NCBI GenBank assembly: GCA_963746805.1
Contig: CAVVCQ010000003.1
Span: 62,001-126,000 of the forward strand
DNA length: 64,000 nt
Direction of reading: 5' to 3'
DNA from: DATHTC01 sp963746805
GTDB lineage: Bacteria; Actinomycetota; Thermoleophilia; Gaiellales; Gaiellaceae
The notes under the pieces were generated by a model that searched no databases, had not been told where the DNA came from, and was given only the letters and a program-made list of their open reading frames with translations. Shown piece after piece: positions 1 through 8,061 of the stretch. Both the position numbers and the translations under genes were made by a program. Numbering within the stretch: position 1 is the first letter of the stretch; every line of letters starts with the position of its first letter.

Positions 1-978
1 ACGGGGATCTCCGAGGCCGCGGCGGTCGGGCGGCACCTCGAGGACGTGATCCCGGGCTGGCGGGCGCTCGCCCAGCGGATCCCGGTCGCGAGCGGGCCCG
101 GGCAGGTGGTCACCGCGCTCACGCTCCCGGTCGAGCTCGACGGCCGCGAGGTCTGGCTCTCCGGCTCGGGCGTCGGCTTCGCCGAGGGCGTGGTCTACGC
201 CTTCCGCGACCTCACCGAGGAGCGCCGCGTCGAGGAGATGAAGTCCGACTTCGTCGCGACGGTCTCGCACGAGCTGCGCACGCCGCTGGCCGCGATCCGC
301 GGCTCGGCGCTGACGATCCTCCGTCCCGACCTCGAGCTCGAGGACGACCTGAAGGGCCGCCTGCTCGAGGTGATCGCCGACGAGTCCCAGCGACTCGCGC
401 AGATCGTCAACGACCTCCTGCTCGCGTCGCACCTCGACTCGGGCCGCCTGCAGCTGCAGATCGAGAGCTGCGACCCGGTCGAGCTCGCCCGGCTCGTGGT
501 CGAGGCGGCGCGGACGCACCTGCCCGACAACGTGACGGTCGACCTGGATGCCGGCAAGGAGCTGCCGTCGGTCGCCGCCGACCCGGGCCAGCTCCGCCAG
601 GTGCTCGAGAACCTCGTCGAGAACGCGATCAAGTATTCGCCGGACGGCGGTTCCGTCGAGCTCCGGATCGGGCGCGACGACGGCTCGGTCAGCTTCCGCG
701 TGCGCGACGAGGGCCTCGGGATCCCGCCCGCCGAGCACCGGCGCGTCTTCGAGAAGTTCTACCGCCTCGACCCGAACATGACCCGCGGGATCGGCGGTAC
801 CGGGCTCGGCCTCTACATCTCGCGCGAACTTGTGCGCATGATGGGCGGGCGGATCCGGGTCGAGTCCGAGCCTGACCGGGGCTCCACGTTCACGGTGGAG
901 ATCCCCGCGGCGGAGCTCGAGCCGACGGTCGTGCGCGCGGCGGCGCGGAAGGCAGCCGCCGCGCGGACGACCGATTGA
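1..978 (+). CDS. sensor histidine kinase, 5' end cut by the window
   Basis: The frame is open from base 1, so the true start lies outside the window; 325 residues are visible. The visible N-terminal ~75 residues look like the end of a PAS-type sensor domain (ends YAFRDLTEER). A HisKA dimerisation helix follows with the H-box SHELRTPL (phospho-accepting His near visible residue 90). The HATPase domain has the N-box NLVENAIKYS, DEGLGIP and GTGLGLYIS. It autophosphorylates and passes phosphate to a response regulator. No cognate regulator follows directly, so the partner may lie upstream. The Ala/Arg-rich tail has no obvious function. Family call is firm; the signal is unknown. Confidence 0.93.
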   Translation, partial: TGISEAAAVGRHLEDVIPGWRALAQRIPVASGPGQVVTALTLPVELDGREVWLSGSGVGFAEGVVYAFRDLTEERRVEEMKSDFVATVSHELRTPLAAIRGSALTILRPDLELEDDLKGRLLEVIADESQRLAQIVNDLLLASHLDSGRLQLQIESCDPVELARLVVEAARTHLPDNVTVDLDAGKELPSVAADPGQLRQVLENLVENAIKYSPDGGSVELRIGRDDGSVSFRVRDEGLGIPPAEHRRVFEKFYRLDPNMTRGIGGTGLGLYISRELVRMMGGRIRVESEPDRGSTFTVEIPAAELEPTVVRAAARKAAAARTTD

Positions 979-1009
979 CGCGCCCGGAGTCATCGCGCAA
1001 GATCGCCAC

Positions 1010-1609
1010 ATGCCGATCTCGCGCGGGTTTCGGGGGCGGCGCAGCGACGCGGACGATGCGGAGCGCCTGCCGCCCGGCCAGTACCTGACCTACGACTTCC
1101 CGGTGCTCTCGGCCGGGCCGACACCGCGGACACGACTCGAGGACTGGACGTTCACGGTCGCGTACGGCGAGGACCGGCGCACCTGGACCTGGGAGGAGTT
1201 CCGCGCCCTCCCGACCGAGGGGCCGACGGTCGACATCCACTGCGTCACGAAGTGGTCGAAGCTCGACACGACCTGGGAGGGCGTCTCCGTCGACACGCTC
1301 CTCGACGGCTTCGAGCACGACGCCGCCCACGCGCTCGCCCTCTGCGACGGCGGGTACACGACGAACGTCCCGCTCGAGGACCTCACCGGCGGGCAGGCCT
1401 GGGTCGCCTTCGCCTTCGACGGCGAGCCGCTCGACCCCGAGCACGGCGGGCCGGCGCGCCTGCTCGTGCCCCACCTCTACTTCTGGAAGTCCGCGAAGTG
1501 GATCCGCGCGCTCCGGCTCCAGGACGAGGACGAGCCGGGCTTCTGGGAGACGAACGGCTACCACAACTATGGCGACCCGTGGCGCGAGCAGCGGTACTGG
1601 GGCGACTGA
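1010..1609 (+). CDS. sulfite-oxidase-like molybdopterin-binding oxidoreductase
   Basis: 199 residues with the oxidoreductase molybdopterin-binding fold of the sulfite oxidase/YedY superfamily. The Cys in DIHCVTKWSKLDTTWEGV matches the conserved Mo-ligand Cys, and GGYTTNVPL and YFWKSAKWIRAL are typical of the small, single-domain actinobacterial members. No twin-arginine signal peptide is visible, so it is probably cytoplasmic. The next gene starts inside its stop codon and encodes a flavin reductase, so electrons probably pass between the two. The substrate cannot be read from sequence. Start is the ATG at 1010. Confidence 0.9.
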   Translation: MPISRGFRGRRSDADDAERLPPGQYLTYDFPVLSAGPTPRTRLEDWTFTVAYGEDRRTWTWEEFRALPTEGPTVDIHCVTKWSKLDTTWEGVSVDTLLDGFEHDAAHALALCDGGYTTNVPLEDLTGGQAWVAFAFDGEPLDPEHGGPARLLVPHLYFWKSAKWIRALRLQDEDEPGFWETNGYHNYGDPWREQRYWGD

Positions 1610-2322
1610 CGTGGCAGGTCACGACGGTCGCCGACGCCGTCGCCGAGACTGCCGACGTTCGGACGCTCGTCCTCGACGCCCCTGACTGGCCCGGGCACCT
1701 CGCGGGGCAGCACCTCGACGTGCGGCTGACCGCCGAGGACGGCTACCAGGCGCAGCGGAGCTACTCGATCGCGTCGGCTCCCGGCGACGGACTCGCGATC
1801 ACGGTCCAGCGCCTGGCCGACGGCGAGGTCTCGCCGTACCTCTTCGACGAGCTCCGGCCCGGCGACGAGCTCGAGCTGCGCGGCCCGATCGGCGGCTACT
1901 TCGTGTGGACGCCGGACCGCGGCGGACCGCTCCTCCTCGTCGGCGGCGGGTCGGGCGTCGTGCCGCTGATGGCGATGATCCGGGCGCGCGCCGAGGCGGG
2001 CGACGAGACGCCGGTGCGGCTCCTCTACTCGTCGCGCACGATCGACGACGTCATCTACCGCGAGGAGCTCGACCGGCTCGCCGGCGGTGCACTCGAGGTC
2101 GTGCACACGCTCACCCGCGCCCGGCCCGACGGGTGGACGGGATACGCGCGCCGGGTCGACGCGGCGATGCTGGCGGAGGTGGCGTGGCCGCTCGACGCCG
2201 GCGCTGCGACGTTCGTGTGCGGGTCGACGCCGTTCGTGGAGAGCGTGTCGAGCACGCTCGTCGACCTGGGGCACGCGCCGGCGAGCATCAGGACCGAGCG
2301 CTACGGAGGAGTCGGAGGATGA
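1606..2322 (+). CDS. ferredoxin-NADP reductase-like flavoprotein, probable CTG start
   Basis: 238 residues starting (M)TWQVTTV. It has the FAD-binding RSYSIASAP motif, the NAD(P)-binding glycine loop VGGGSGVVPLM and a C-terminal CGSTPFVESV. This is the ferredoxin reductase fold, and it probably supplies or accepts electrons for the molybdoenzyme encoded just upstream. The homologous N-terminus begins at CTG 1606, overlapping the upstream TGA in the pattern CTGA. The next in-frame GTG is about 38 codons later and would remove the first FAD-domain strands. The frame stays open far upstream, but that part reads through the previous gene in another frame. Stop overlaps the next ATG (ATGA). Product sure; start codon inferred. 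Confidence 0.88.
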   Translation: MTWQVTTVADAVAETADVRTLVLDAPDWPGHLAGQHLDVRLTAEDGYQAQRSYSIASAPGDGLAITVQRLADGEVSPYLFDELRPGDELELRGPIGGYFVWTPDRGGPLLLVGGGSGVVPLMAMIRARAEAGDETPVRLLYSSRTIDDVIYREELDRLAGGALEVVHTLTRARPDGWTGYARRVDAAMLAEVAWPLDAGAATFVCGSTPFVESVSSTLVDLGHAPASIRTERYGGVGG

Positions 2323-2588
2323 CCGAGACGTACCTCGACGGGAACGCGATCGGCGGCCTCTTATGGGAGGTCTTCGGTGTCGAGATGACGGTCGCGACGG
2401 GCGTCTGCGGCGGCTGCGGGGCGAGTCGGGCCGTGGCGGAGCTGCACGTGTACGTGCGCGCCGCCGGCACGGTCGTTCGCTGCCCGTCGTGCGACACCGT
2501 CCTCCTCACCGTGGTGGAGGCGCCGGGCCGCCGCTGGGTCGGCCTCTCCGGGCTCGCGCGCCTCGAGGTGCCACGGGCCGAGAGTTAG
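2319..2588 (+). CDS. DUF6510 family zinc-ribbon-like protein
   Basis: 89 residues, start ATG overlapping the previous stop (ATGA). Two cysteine pairs (CGGC and CPSC) suggest a zinc ribbon. The length, the N-terminal TYLDGNAIGG and the C-terminal GLSGLARLEV match DUF6510, a family seen in actinobacteria next to flavin reductases and sulfite-oxidase-like proteins. The overlapping operon suggests it is an assembly factor or small subunit of that redox pair, but no function is established. Its stop codon lies inside a strong inverted repeat at 2582-2608. Confidence 0.8.
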   Translation: MTETYLDGNAIGGLLWEVFGVEMTVATGVCGGCGASRAVAELHVYVRAAGTVVRCPSCDTVLLTVVEAPGRRWVGLSGLARLEVPRAES

Positions 2589-2608
2589 TGGCTCAGAGCC
2601 ACTAACTC
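2582..2608. repeat. 27-bp inverted repeat, copy 1 (13-bp arms)
   Basis: Arms GAGTTAGTGGCTC and GAGCCACTAACTC separated by a single A. It lies exactly between the converging DUF6510 gene (its stop TAG is in the left arm) and potC (stop at 2609-2611). The identical 27 bases occur again at 57076-57102. A bidirectional terminator fits the position, but a run of T is lacking, so a protein-binding palindrome or small repeat is also possible. Confidence 0.8.
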
Positions 2609-3415
2609 CTACCTCGCTCCGGTGAAGCCGCCGCCCGCGTCCCGCGTCAGGCGCGACGCGACGTAGACCGGGATCGCCGAGAGCAGGATCACGAACAGCG
2701 CGACGACGTTCACGACCGGCAGTTGGTTCGGACGCGAGAGGTTGTTGAGGATCCAGATCGGCAGCGTCTGGTCGCCGCCGGCGGTGAACGTCGTCACGAT
2801 CACCTCGTCGAACGAGAGCGCGAACGCAAGCAGGGCGCCGGCCAACAGCGCCGTGCGCGTCGCGGGGAAGAGCACGTGCCACGCCGTCTGCCACGTCGTC
2901 GCCCCGAGGTCGGCGCTCGCCTCCTCGAACGAGCCCGACGTCCGCCGCAGGCGCGCAATCACGTTGTTGTAGACGACGACGATGCAGAAGGTCGCGTGCG
3001 CGACGATCAACGTCAGTAGCCCGAGCCGCACTTCGAAGGTGTTGAAGGTCGCGTTGAGCGCCATACCCGTGACGATCCCGGGGAGCGCGATCGGGAGGAT
3101 GACGAGGAACGACAGCGTCTCGCGGCCGAAGAAGTGGTGGCGCGCGACCGCGAGCGAGAGGAGCGTCCCCATCGCCAGCGCGAGGAACGTCGCGCCGAGC
3201 GCGACCTTTAGCGAGTAGAGGAAGGCGTCGCGGGCGCCCGGGTTGTCGATCGCGCGGCGGAACCACTCCGTCGTGAACCCGTCGAGAGGCCACGCCTGGA
3301 TGCGGGAGTCGTTGAAGGCGTAGAGCCCGACGATCGCGAGCGGCGTCCAGATGAACACCAGGGTCAGTCCGGTGGCGACGCGCAGGGCGAGGCGGGCGAG
3401 GGGCGAGATCGTCAT
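2609..3415 (-). CDS. potC: ABC transporter permease, PotC-like
   Basis: 268 residues with about six hydrophobic segments and the inner-membrane-component loop of binding-protein-dependent permeases (EEASADLGATTWQTAWHVLFP). Together with PotB it forms the transmembrane channel of a polyamine-type importer. Start ATG overlaps the potB stop (ATGA), giving translational coupling. It is the last gene of the operon and ends 1 nt from the inverted repeat at 2582-2608. The transporter class is sure; spermidine/putrescine is inferred from family and from the nearby aminotransferase and PucR regulator. Confidence 0.92.
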   Translation of the reverse strand: MTISPLARLALRVATGLTLVFIWTPLAIVGLYAFNDSRIQAWPLDGFTTEWFRRAIDNPGARDAFLYSLKVALGATFLALAMGTLLSLAVARHHFFGRETLSFLVILPIALPGIVTGMALNATFNTFEVRLGLLTLIVAHATFCIVVVYNNVIARLRRTSGSFEEASADLGATTWQTAWHVLFPATRTALLAGALLAFALSFDEVIVTTFTAGGDQTLPIWILNNLSRPNQLPVVNVVALFVILLSAIPVYVASRLTRDAGGGFTGAR

Positions 3416-4305
3416 AACTCGTCGAACGCCCCGAGCTTCCGCGCGACGAGCAGGTAGGCGATCATCACCACGATCGGCACCGTGGCGAACGCCGCCGCGA
3501 GCGGGAGGTTGTTCGCCACGCCGACGTTCACGTAGACGACGTTGGCGATGAACTGCGTCGACGAGAGGAGCTGCGGCGTGATGAAGTCGCCGAGCGTCAG
3601 CGAGAAGGTGAAGATCGAGCCGGCGACCATCGCGGGGAAGACGAGCGGGAGCACCACGCGCCGGATCGTCGTCCGCGCCCGGCCGCCGAGGTCGGACGAC
3701 GCCTCGAGCATCGAGTCCGGGATCCGCTCGAAGCCGGCGTAGACCGGCAGGATCATGAACGGCAGCCACAGGTAGCTCATCACGAGCCAGACGGCGACGT
3801 TGCCGTAGCCCGGGCCCGAGAGGCCGAACGGCTCGAGCAGCCAGTTCACGAAGCCGTTCTCGGCCAGCATGATCCGCCAGGCGTAGACCTTGACCAGGTA
3901 GCTCGTCCAGAGCGGCATGAGGATCGCGACGACGAGCAGCGCCCGCGTCCGCGGCGAGGCGACCTTCGCGAGGTAGAAGGCGATCGGCAGCGCGAGCAGC
4001 GCGTCGGTCACGGTCACCGCGGCGGCGATCCCGATCGTCCGCAGCGCGATCCGGCGGTAGACGTCGCTCTCCCAGAGCAGCCGGAAGTTGTCGAACGAGT
4101 ACTCGTGGACGATCTCCGCGGTGAACGGGTCGAGCCGCCAGAGCGCGGCCACGAACAGGACGACCAGCGAGCCGAGGTAGGCGATCACCAGCCACCCGAC
4201 CGGGGCGGCGAGGAGCGCGCCGAGCCCGGCCTTCCGGTGGCGGTGGAAGAACGAGGCGAGACGCCGTCCCGGGCCTCTCCGGGACGGCGTCTCGCGTGTC
4301 GTCAC
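3412..4305 (-). CDS. potB: ABC transporter permease, PotB-like
   Basis: 297 residues. A basic N-terminus (to about residue 25) precedes the first membrane helix (GALLAAPVGWLVIAYLGS), and the EAA-type loop EASSDLGGRARTTIRRVVLP lies near residues 200-220. Partner permease of PotC. Start is GTG 4305, 19 nt after the binding-protein stop. An exceptionally strong 17-bp stem-loop lies in its first codons (4256-4295), which should reduce expression of the permeases relative to the binding protein. No other start codon lies just below the hairpin, so it is inside the coding region. Confidence 0.92.
   Translation of the reverse strand: MTTRETPSRRGPGRRLASFFHRHRKAGLGALLAAPVGWLVIAYLGSLVVLFVAALWRLDPFTAEIVHEYSFDNFRLLWESDVYRRIALRTIGIAAAVTVTDALLALPIAFYLAKVASPRTRALLVVAILMPLWTSYLVKVYAWRIMLAENGFVNWLLEPFGLSGPGYGNVAVWLVMSYLWLPFMILPVYAGFERIPDSMLEASSDLGGRARTTIRRVVLPLVFPAMVAGSIFTFSLTLGDFITPQLLSSTQFIANVVYVNVGVANNLPLAAAFATVPIVVMIAYLLVARKLGAFDEL
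4256..4295 (-). promoter_or_regulatory. 17-bp stem-loop at the start of potB
   Basis: Perfect arms GCGAGACGCCGTCCCGG (4256-4272) and its complement (4279-4295) with a 6-base loop. On the mRNA it falls between the binding-protein gene and the permeases, covering roughly codons 4-17 of potB. Such stem-loops after binding-protein genes are known from other ABC operons, where they protect the upstream mRNA and limit permease expression. That role here is inferred. Confidence 0.75.
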
Positions 4306-4324
4306 GACCCCCGTCGAGATCGGG

Positions 4325-5554
4325 CTACCCCTTTACCTCGGTCCAGCCCTGGACCCATTCGGAGTAGTCCTTGCAGATGGCACCACGCCCGTCGAGGCAC
4401 TCCTTCGTCGGGGTCGTCCAGTACCAGACCTGGTCGAAGTACTCCTCGTCGTCGGCGTGGAAGGTCTCGCAGTGGTTGGCATCGGCCGTCTCGTCGCACG
4501 CCTTCGCGTTCGACGGCGCCTCGCCGAACCACTCCGCCACGGCCGCGTTCGCCTTCGGCGAGATGATGTGGTCCATCCACTTGTACATGCAGTTCGGATG
4601 CTCGGCCTCCGACGCGATCATCCAGGTGTCGGACCAGCCCGTCGAGCCCTCCTTGGGCAGCGTGGTCGTGATCGGCACCTTGTCGGCCGTCGCGAGGTTC
4701 GCGATCACCTGCCAGGTCGTGCCGACGACGGAGTCGCCCGACTTGAACGCCGCGAGCTCCTTCGTGTAGTCCGACCAGTACTCGCCGATGATCCCGCGCT
4801 GCTTCTTCAACAGGTCGATCGCGGCCTGGAACTGCTCGTCGTCGAGGGCGTACGGGTTCTTGATCCCGAGGTCCGGCTGAGTCGCGCTGAGGTACAGCGC
4901 CGCGTCGGCGATGTAGATCGGCGAGTCGTAGGCCGTGACCTTGCCCTTGTACGGCGAGTTCTCGTCGAAGACGACGCCCCAGCTGTCGGGCGCCGGGTTC
5001 ACGAGGTCGCTGCGCCACATCAGCAGGTTCGCGCCGCGGCCGTGCGGGACGCCGTACATCTGCCCGTCGACCGAGTTGTGCGGCTGCTGCTTCAGCCCGT
5101 CGTAGACGTCCGCGTAGTTCGGGATCAGGTCGGTGTTGACGGGCGCGACGTCGCCGCCGGCGATCAGACGCAGGGTCGCATCGCCCGACGCCGAGACCCC
5201 GTCGTAGTTGCCCGTCCGCATCAGCGTCACCATCTCGTCGGAGGTGTTGCCGACCTTGGTGTTGACCTGGCAGCCGGTCTCCTGCTCGAAGTCGGTGACC
5301 CAGTCCACCTTCGGGTCGGTCGACCCGTCCTCGACGTAGCCGGCCCAGGCGATCAGGTTGAGCTCACCCTCGCCTTCCCCGACCGACGTCGGCAGGTTCG
5401 CCTCCGCCCCTGTCGTCTCGGTCGCGCCGGTCGCGGCCGCGCCCGAGCCCTCCTCGTCGTCGTCTCCGCCGCAGCCGGCGGCGACGAGCGACAGCGACAC
5501 GACGAGCAGAGCCAGTGCGGCCCAGCCGAGCCGTCGCCTCCGCGGGTGACTCAT
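4325..5554 (-). CDS. polyamine-type ABC transporter substrate-binding lipoprotein
   Basis: 409 residues. The N-terminus (MSHPRRRRLGWAALALL) is a signal peptide ending in the lipobox VAAGC, so the mature protein is lipid-anchored. An acidic/Thr-rich linker follows, then a PotD/PotF-like periplasmic-binding fold (LNLIAWAGYVEDG at the start of the domain). It captures the substrate for PotB/PotC/PotA. Start ATG 5554 overlaps the potA stop (ATGA). Specificity (spermidine, putrescine or related) is inferred. No obvious defects. Confidence 0.92.
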   Translation of the reverse strand: MSHPRRRRLGWAALALLVVSLSLVAAGCGGDDDEEGSGAAATGATETTGAEANLPTSVGEGEGELNLIAWAGYVEDGSTDPKVDWVTDFEQETGCQVNTKVGNTSDEMVTLMRTGNYDGVSASGDATLRLIAGGDVAPVNTDLIPNYADVYDGLKQQPHNSVDGQMYGVPHGRGANLLMWRSDLVNPAPDSWGVVFDENSPYKGKVTAYDSPIYIADAALYLSATQPDLGIKNPYALDDEQFQAAIDLLKKQRGIIGEYWSDYTKELAAFKSGDSVVGTTWQVIANLATADKVPITTTLPKEGSTGWSDTWMIASEAEHPNCMYKWMDHIISPKANAAVAEWFGEAPSNAKACDETADANHCETFHADDEEYFDQVWYWTTPTKECLDGRGAICKDYSEWVQGWTEVKG

Positions 5555-6579
5555 CCTTGCTCCTCCTTCTCGATGGGGATCGTGTGCTCCGGCCTCCACT
5601 CGAGCAGGACCGGACGGCCCCGCTCCTCGAGCGCCTCCGCAGACGAGCGCTCCAGGTTCTGGCGGACGACGGCGAGCGTGCCGCCGTCGTCGAGCTCGAC
5701 GACGTAGCGCGTGAGGACGCCGACGTAGACGACGTCGCGCACGTGCCCGCACTCGACGCGGGCGCCGGGCTCCCGCGCGTCGGACTCATCGAGGATGCGG
5801 ATCTTCTCCGGGCGGATCGCGAAGCGGCGGCCGTCGCGCTCGAGCACGTTCGAGGTGCCGACGAAGCCGGCGACGAACTCCGTCGCGGGCCGCTCGTAGA
5901 CCTCGGCCGGCGCGCCGAGCTGCTCGATCTTGCCGCGGTTGAACACGGCCAGGCGGTCGCTCATCGTCAGCGCCTCCTCCTGGTCGTGGGTCACGTAGAC
6001 GAACGTGATCCCGACGTCCTCCTGGATGCGCTTCAGCTCCACCTGCATCTCCTGGCGCAGCTTCAGGTCGAGCGCGCCGAGCGGCTCGTCGAGGAGGAGC
6101 ACCTGAGGCCGGTTCACGATCGCGCGAGCGAGCGCGACCCGCTGGCGTTGCCCGCCGGAGAGCTGGCTCGGCCGGCGGCCGCCGTACCCGTCCAGGCGCA
6201 CCATCTCGAGCGTCGCGTCGACGCGCTCGCGCCGCTCGCGCCGGGGCACCTTGCGGATGCGAAGGCCGTACTCGACGTTCTCGGCCACGCTCATGTGCGG
6301 GAAGAGCGCGTAATCCTGGAAGACCGTGTTTACGTCGCGGTCGAACGGCGGCACGCGAGTGACGTCCCGGCCCGCGAGCTCGATGCGCCCCTCGTCGGGC
6401 AGCTCGAACCCGGCGATCATCCGCAGCATCGTCGTCTTCCCCGAGCCGGAGGGGCCGAGAAGCGAGAAGAACTCGCCGTTTCTGACGTCGAGATCGACGC
6501 CAGAAACGGCTAGGACGTCGCCGAAGCGCTTGACGAGCCCTTCGGCATGGACGGCGAGCTCGAATCTCGACTCGGCCAC
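5551..6579 (-). CDS. potA: ABC transporter ATP-binding protein, PotA-like
   Basis: 342 residues with Walker A GPSGSGKTT, Q-loop VFQDYALFPHM, signature LSGGQRQRVALARAIV, Walker B VLLLDEPLGALD and H-loop VTHDQEEAL, then a C-terminal TOBE-like regulatory region. It powers the importer. An upstream in-frame TTG (6621) would add 14 residues, but these run through a perfect hairpin and overlap the aminotransferase stop. GTG 6579 lies just after the hairpin and gives a normal N-terminus, so I prefer it. Function is sure, start moderately sure. Confidence 0.9.
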   Translation of the reverse strand: MAESRFELAVHAEGLVKRFGDVLAVSGVDLDVRNGEFFSLLGPSGSGKTTMLRMIAGFELPDEGRIELAGRDVTRVPPFDRDVNTVFQDYALFPHMSVAENVEYGLRIRKVPRRERRERVDATLEMVRLDGYGGRRPSQLSGGQRQRVALARAIVNRPQVLLLDEPLGALDLKLRQEMQVELKRIQEDVGITFVYVTHDQEEALTMSDRLAVFNRGKIEQLGAPAEVYERPATEFVAGFVGTSNVLERDGRRFAIRPEKIRILDESDAREPGARVECGHVRDVVYVGVLTRYVVELDDGGTLAVVRQNLERSSAEALEERGRPVLLEWRPEHTIPIEKEEQG

Positions 6580-6590
6580 GGCGGTCTCTA

Positions 6591-6614
6591 GTGAAACCGC
6601 GACAGCGGTTTCAC
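6591..6614 (-). terminator. hairpin between gabT and potA
   Basis: Perfect 10-bp arms GTGAAACCGC and GCGGTTTCAC with loop GACA. The aminotransferase stop codon (6611-6613) is inside the stem. There is no T-tract, so it may be an attenuator or mRNA-stability element rather than a full terminator. Its position supports the potA start at 6579. Confidence 0.6.
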
Positions 6615-7894
6615 GGGCCAAGCGACTCCTCGAGGAGCGCGAGCCCTCGGTCGAGCTCCTCGTCGGTGGCGACGAGGGGGACGAGGATCCGGATCACGTT
6701 CGCGTCGAGACCGCAGCTGAGGAGCACGAGGCCGCGATCGAAGGCGCGCCGTACGACCTCGGCCGCGAGCCCAGCCGCAGGGGCTCGCGTGCCGAGGTCC
6801 TCCACGAGCTCGAGCGCGAGCATCGGCCCGAGCCCGCGGATCTCGCCGACGTGCGGGTGGCCCGCCGTAATCCGCTCGAGGCCGCCGCGGAGGCGGACCG
6901 CGACCTCGTCCGACCTCGCGCGGAAACCGGGGTCCTCCACCGCATCGAGGACCGCGAGCGCCGCCGCGCAGGCGACCGGATTGCCGCCGAAGGTGCCGCC
7001 CAGCCCGCCCGGCTCCGGCGCGTCGAGGAGCTCGGCGCGTCCGGTCACCGCCGCCAGCGGCAGCCCGCCGCCGAGCGACTTCCCGGAGACGAGGAGGTCG
7101 GGCTCGACGCCGTAGTGCTCGATCGCCCACATCGGCCCGGTCCGCCCCACGCCGGACTGCACCTCGTCGTCCACGTACACGATCCCGTGGCGCCGGCAGA
7201 GCTCGGCCAGGCGCCCGGGGAAGTCGTCGGGCATGACGACGAAGCCGCCCTCGCCCTGCACCGGCTCGAGCACGACGCACGCGACGGTCTGCGGGTCGAC
7301 CTCCGCGGCGAAGAGCCGCTCGAGCGCCGCGATCGAGGCGTCGGACGAGATGCCGCGGTACGGGTACGGCGCCGGCACGCGGTAGACCTCCGGCGCGAAC
7401 GGGCCGAAGCCGCGGCGGTAGACGAGCTTGTGCGTCATCGTCATCGTCAGCAGCGTCCGCCCGTGGAAGGCGTTGTCGAAGACGACGACGGCCGGCCGGC
7501 CGGTCGCGGCGCGCGCGATCTTGACCGCGTTCTCGATCGCCTCGGCGCCGGAGTTGACGAGCAACGACTTCTGCTCCTCACCCACGCACGGCGACAGCTC
7601 GCCAAGGCGCCGGCAGACGTCGACGTACGGCTCGTAGGTTCCGACCATGAAGCACTGGTGCAGGTAGCGGTCGACCTGCGCGTGGATCGCCGCGGCGACG
7701 GGCTCGAAGCCGTGACCGGTGTTCTGGCAGCCGATCCCGCCGGCGAAGTCGACGTACTCGTTGCCGTCGACGTCGACGATCGTGGCGCCGTGGGCCCGGT
7801 CGACGACGAGCCGGGGTGTCGAGACGCCGCGCGCCACCCATCGGGCCCGCTCCTCGAGGACGCGGCCGGCCGCCGTGTGCTCCCGCAGGGACAT
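6611..7894 (-). CDS. gabT: class III aminotransferase, 4-aminobutyrate transaminase-like
   Basis: 427 residues of the PLP-dependent class III family: SGAEAIENAVKIAR (cofactor-binding region), DDEVQSGVGRTG with the Asp contacting PLP, and VSGKSLGGGLPLAAV with the Schiff-base Lys. It probably transfers the amino group of GABA or a related omega-amine to 2-oxoglutarate. It is the first gene of the operon with the polyamine-type importer and divergent from a PucR regulator, which suggests uptake and breakdown of putrescine/GABA. Omega-aminotransferases of other specificity (putrescine, beta-alanine) cannot be excluded. Confidence 0.88.
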   Translation of the reverse strand: MSLREHTAAGRVLEERARWVARGVSTPRLVVDRAHGATIVDVDGNEYVDFAGGIGCQNTGHGFEPVAAAIHAQVDRYLHQCFMVGTYEPYVDVCRRLGELSPCVGEEQKSLLVNSGAEAIENAVKIARAATGRPAVVVFDNAFHGRTLLTMTMTHKLVYRRGFGPFAPEVYRVPAPYPYRGISSDASIAALERLFAAEVDPQTVACVVLEPVQGEGGFVVMPDDFPGRLAELCRRHGIVYVDDEVQSGVGRTGPMWAIEHYGVEPDLLVSGKSLGGGLPLAAVTGRAELLDAPEPGGLGGTFGGNPVACAAALAVLDAVEDPGFRARSDEVAVRLRGGLERITAGHPHVGEIRGLGPMLALELVEDLGTRAPAAGLAAEVVRRAFDRGLVLLSCGLDANVIRILVPLVATDEELDRGLALLEESLGP

Positions 7895-8001
7895 CGGGGC
7901 GATTCTCCCTGCGCCACTCCGGCCGTCACAACGGCCGAGATGGCGAGATGCGGTCGGTGCCTATTGGCCGCGCTGTCGAGTCGCCGGGCGAATCGGTCGC
8001 C

Positions 8002-8030
8002 TTGCGATCCGATCCTGCCCCGACTACGGT
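8002..8030 (+). promoter_or_regulatory. predicted promoter of the PucR-type regulator
   Basis: A -35-like TTGCGA (8002-8007), a 17-nt spacer and a -10-like TACGGT (8025-8030). Transcription would begin near 8037, just before a 9-codon reading frame (ATG 8039) whose stop overlaps the regulator start. A hairpin, GGCCGT-CACA-ACGGCC at 7921-7936, sits between the divergent genes and may be an operator. Predicted by eye only. Confidence 0.45.
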
Positions 8031-8061
8031 TGGCCGCGATGTCGAACCGGAGCGACGAGGC

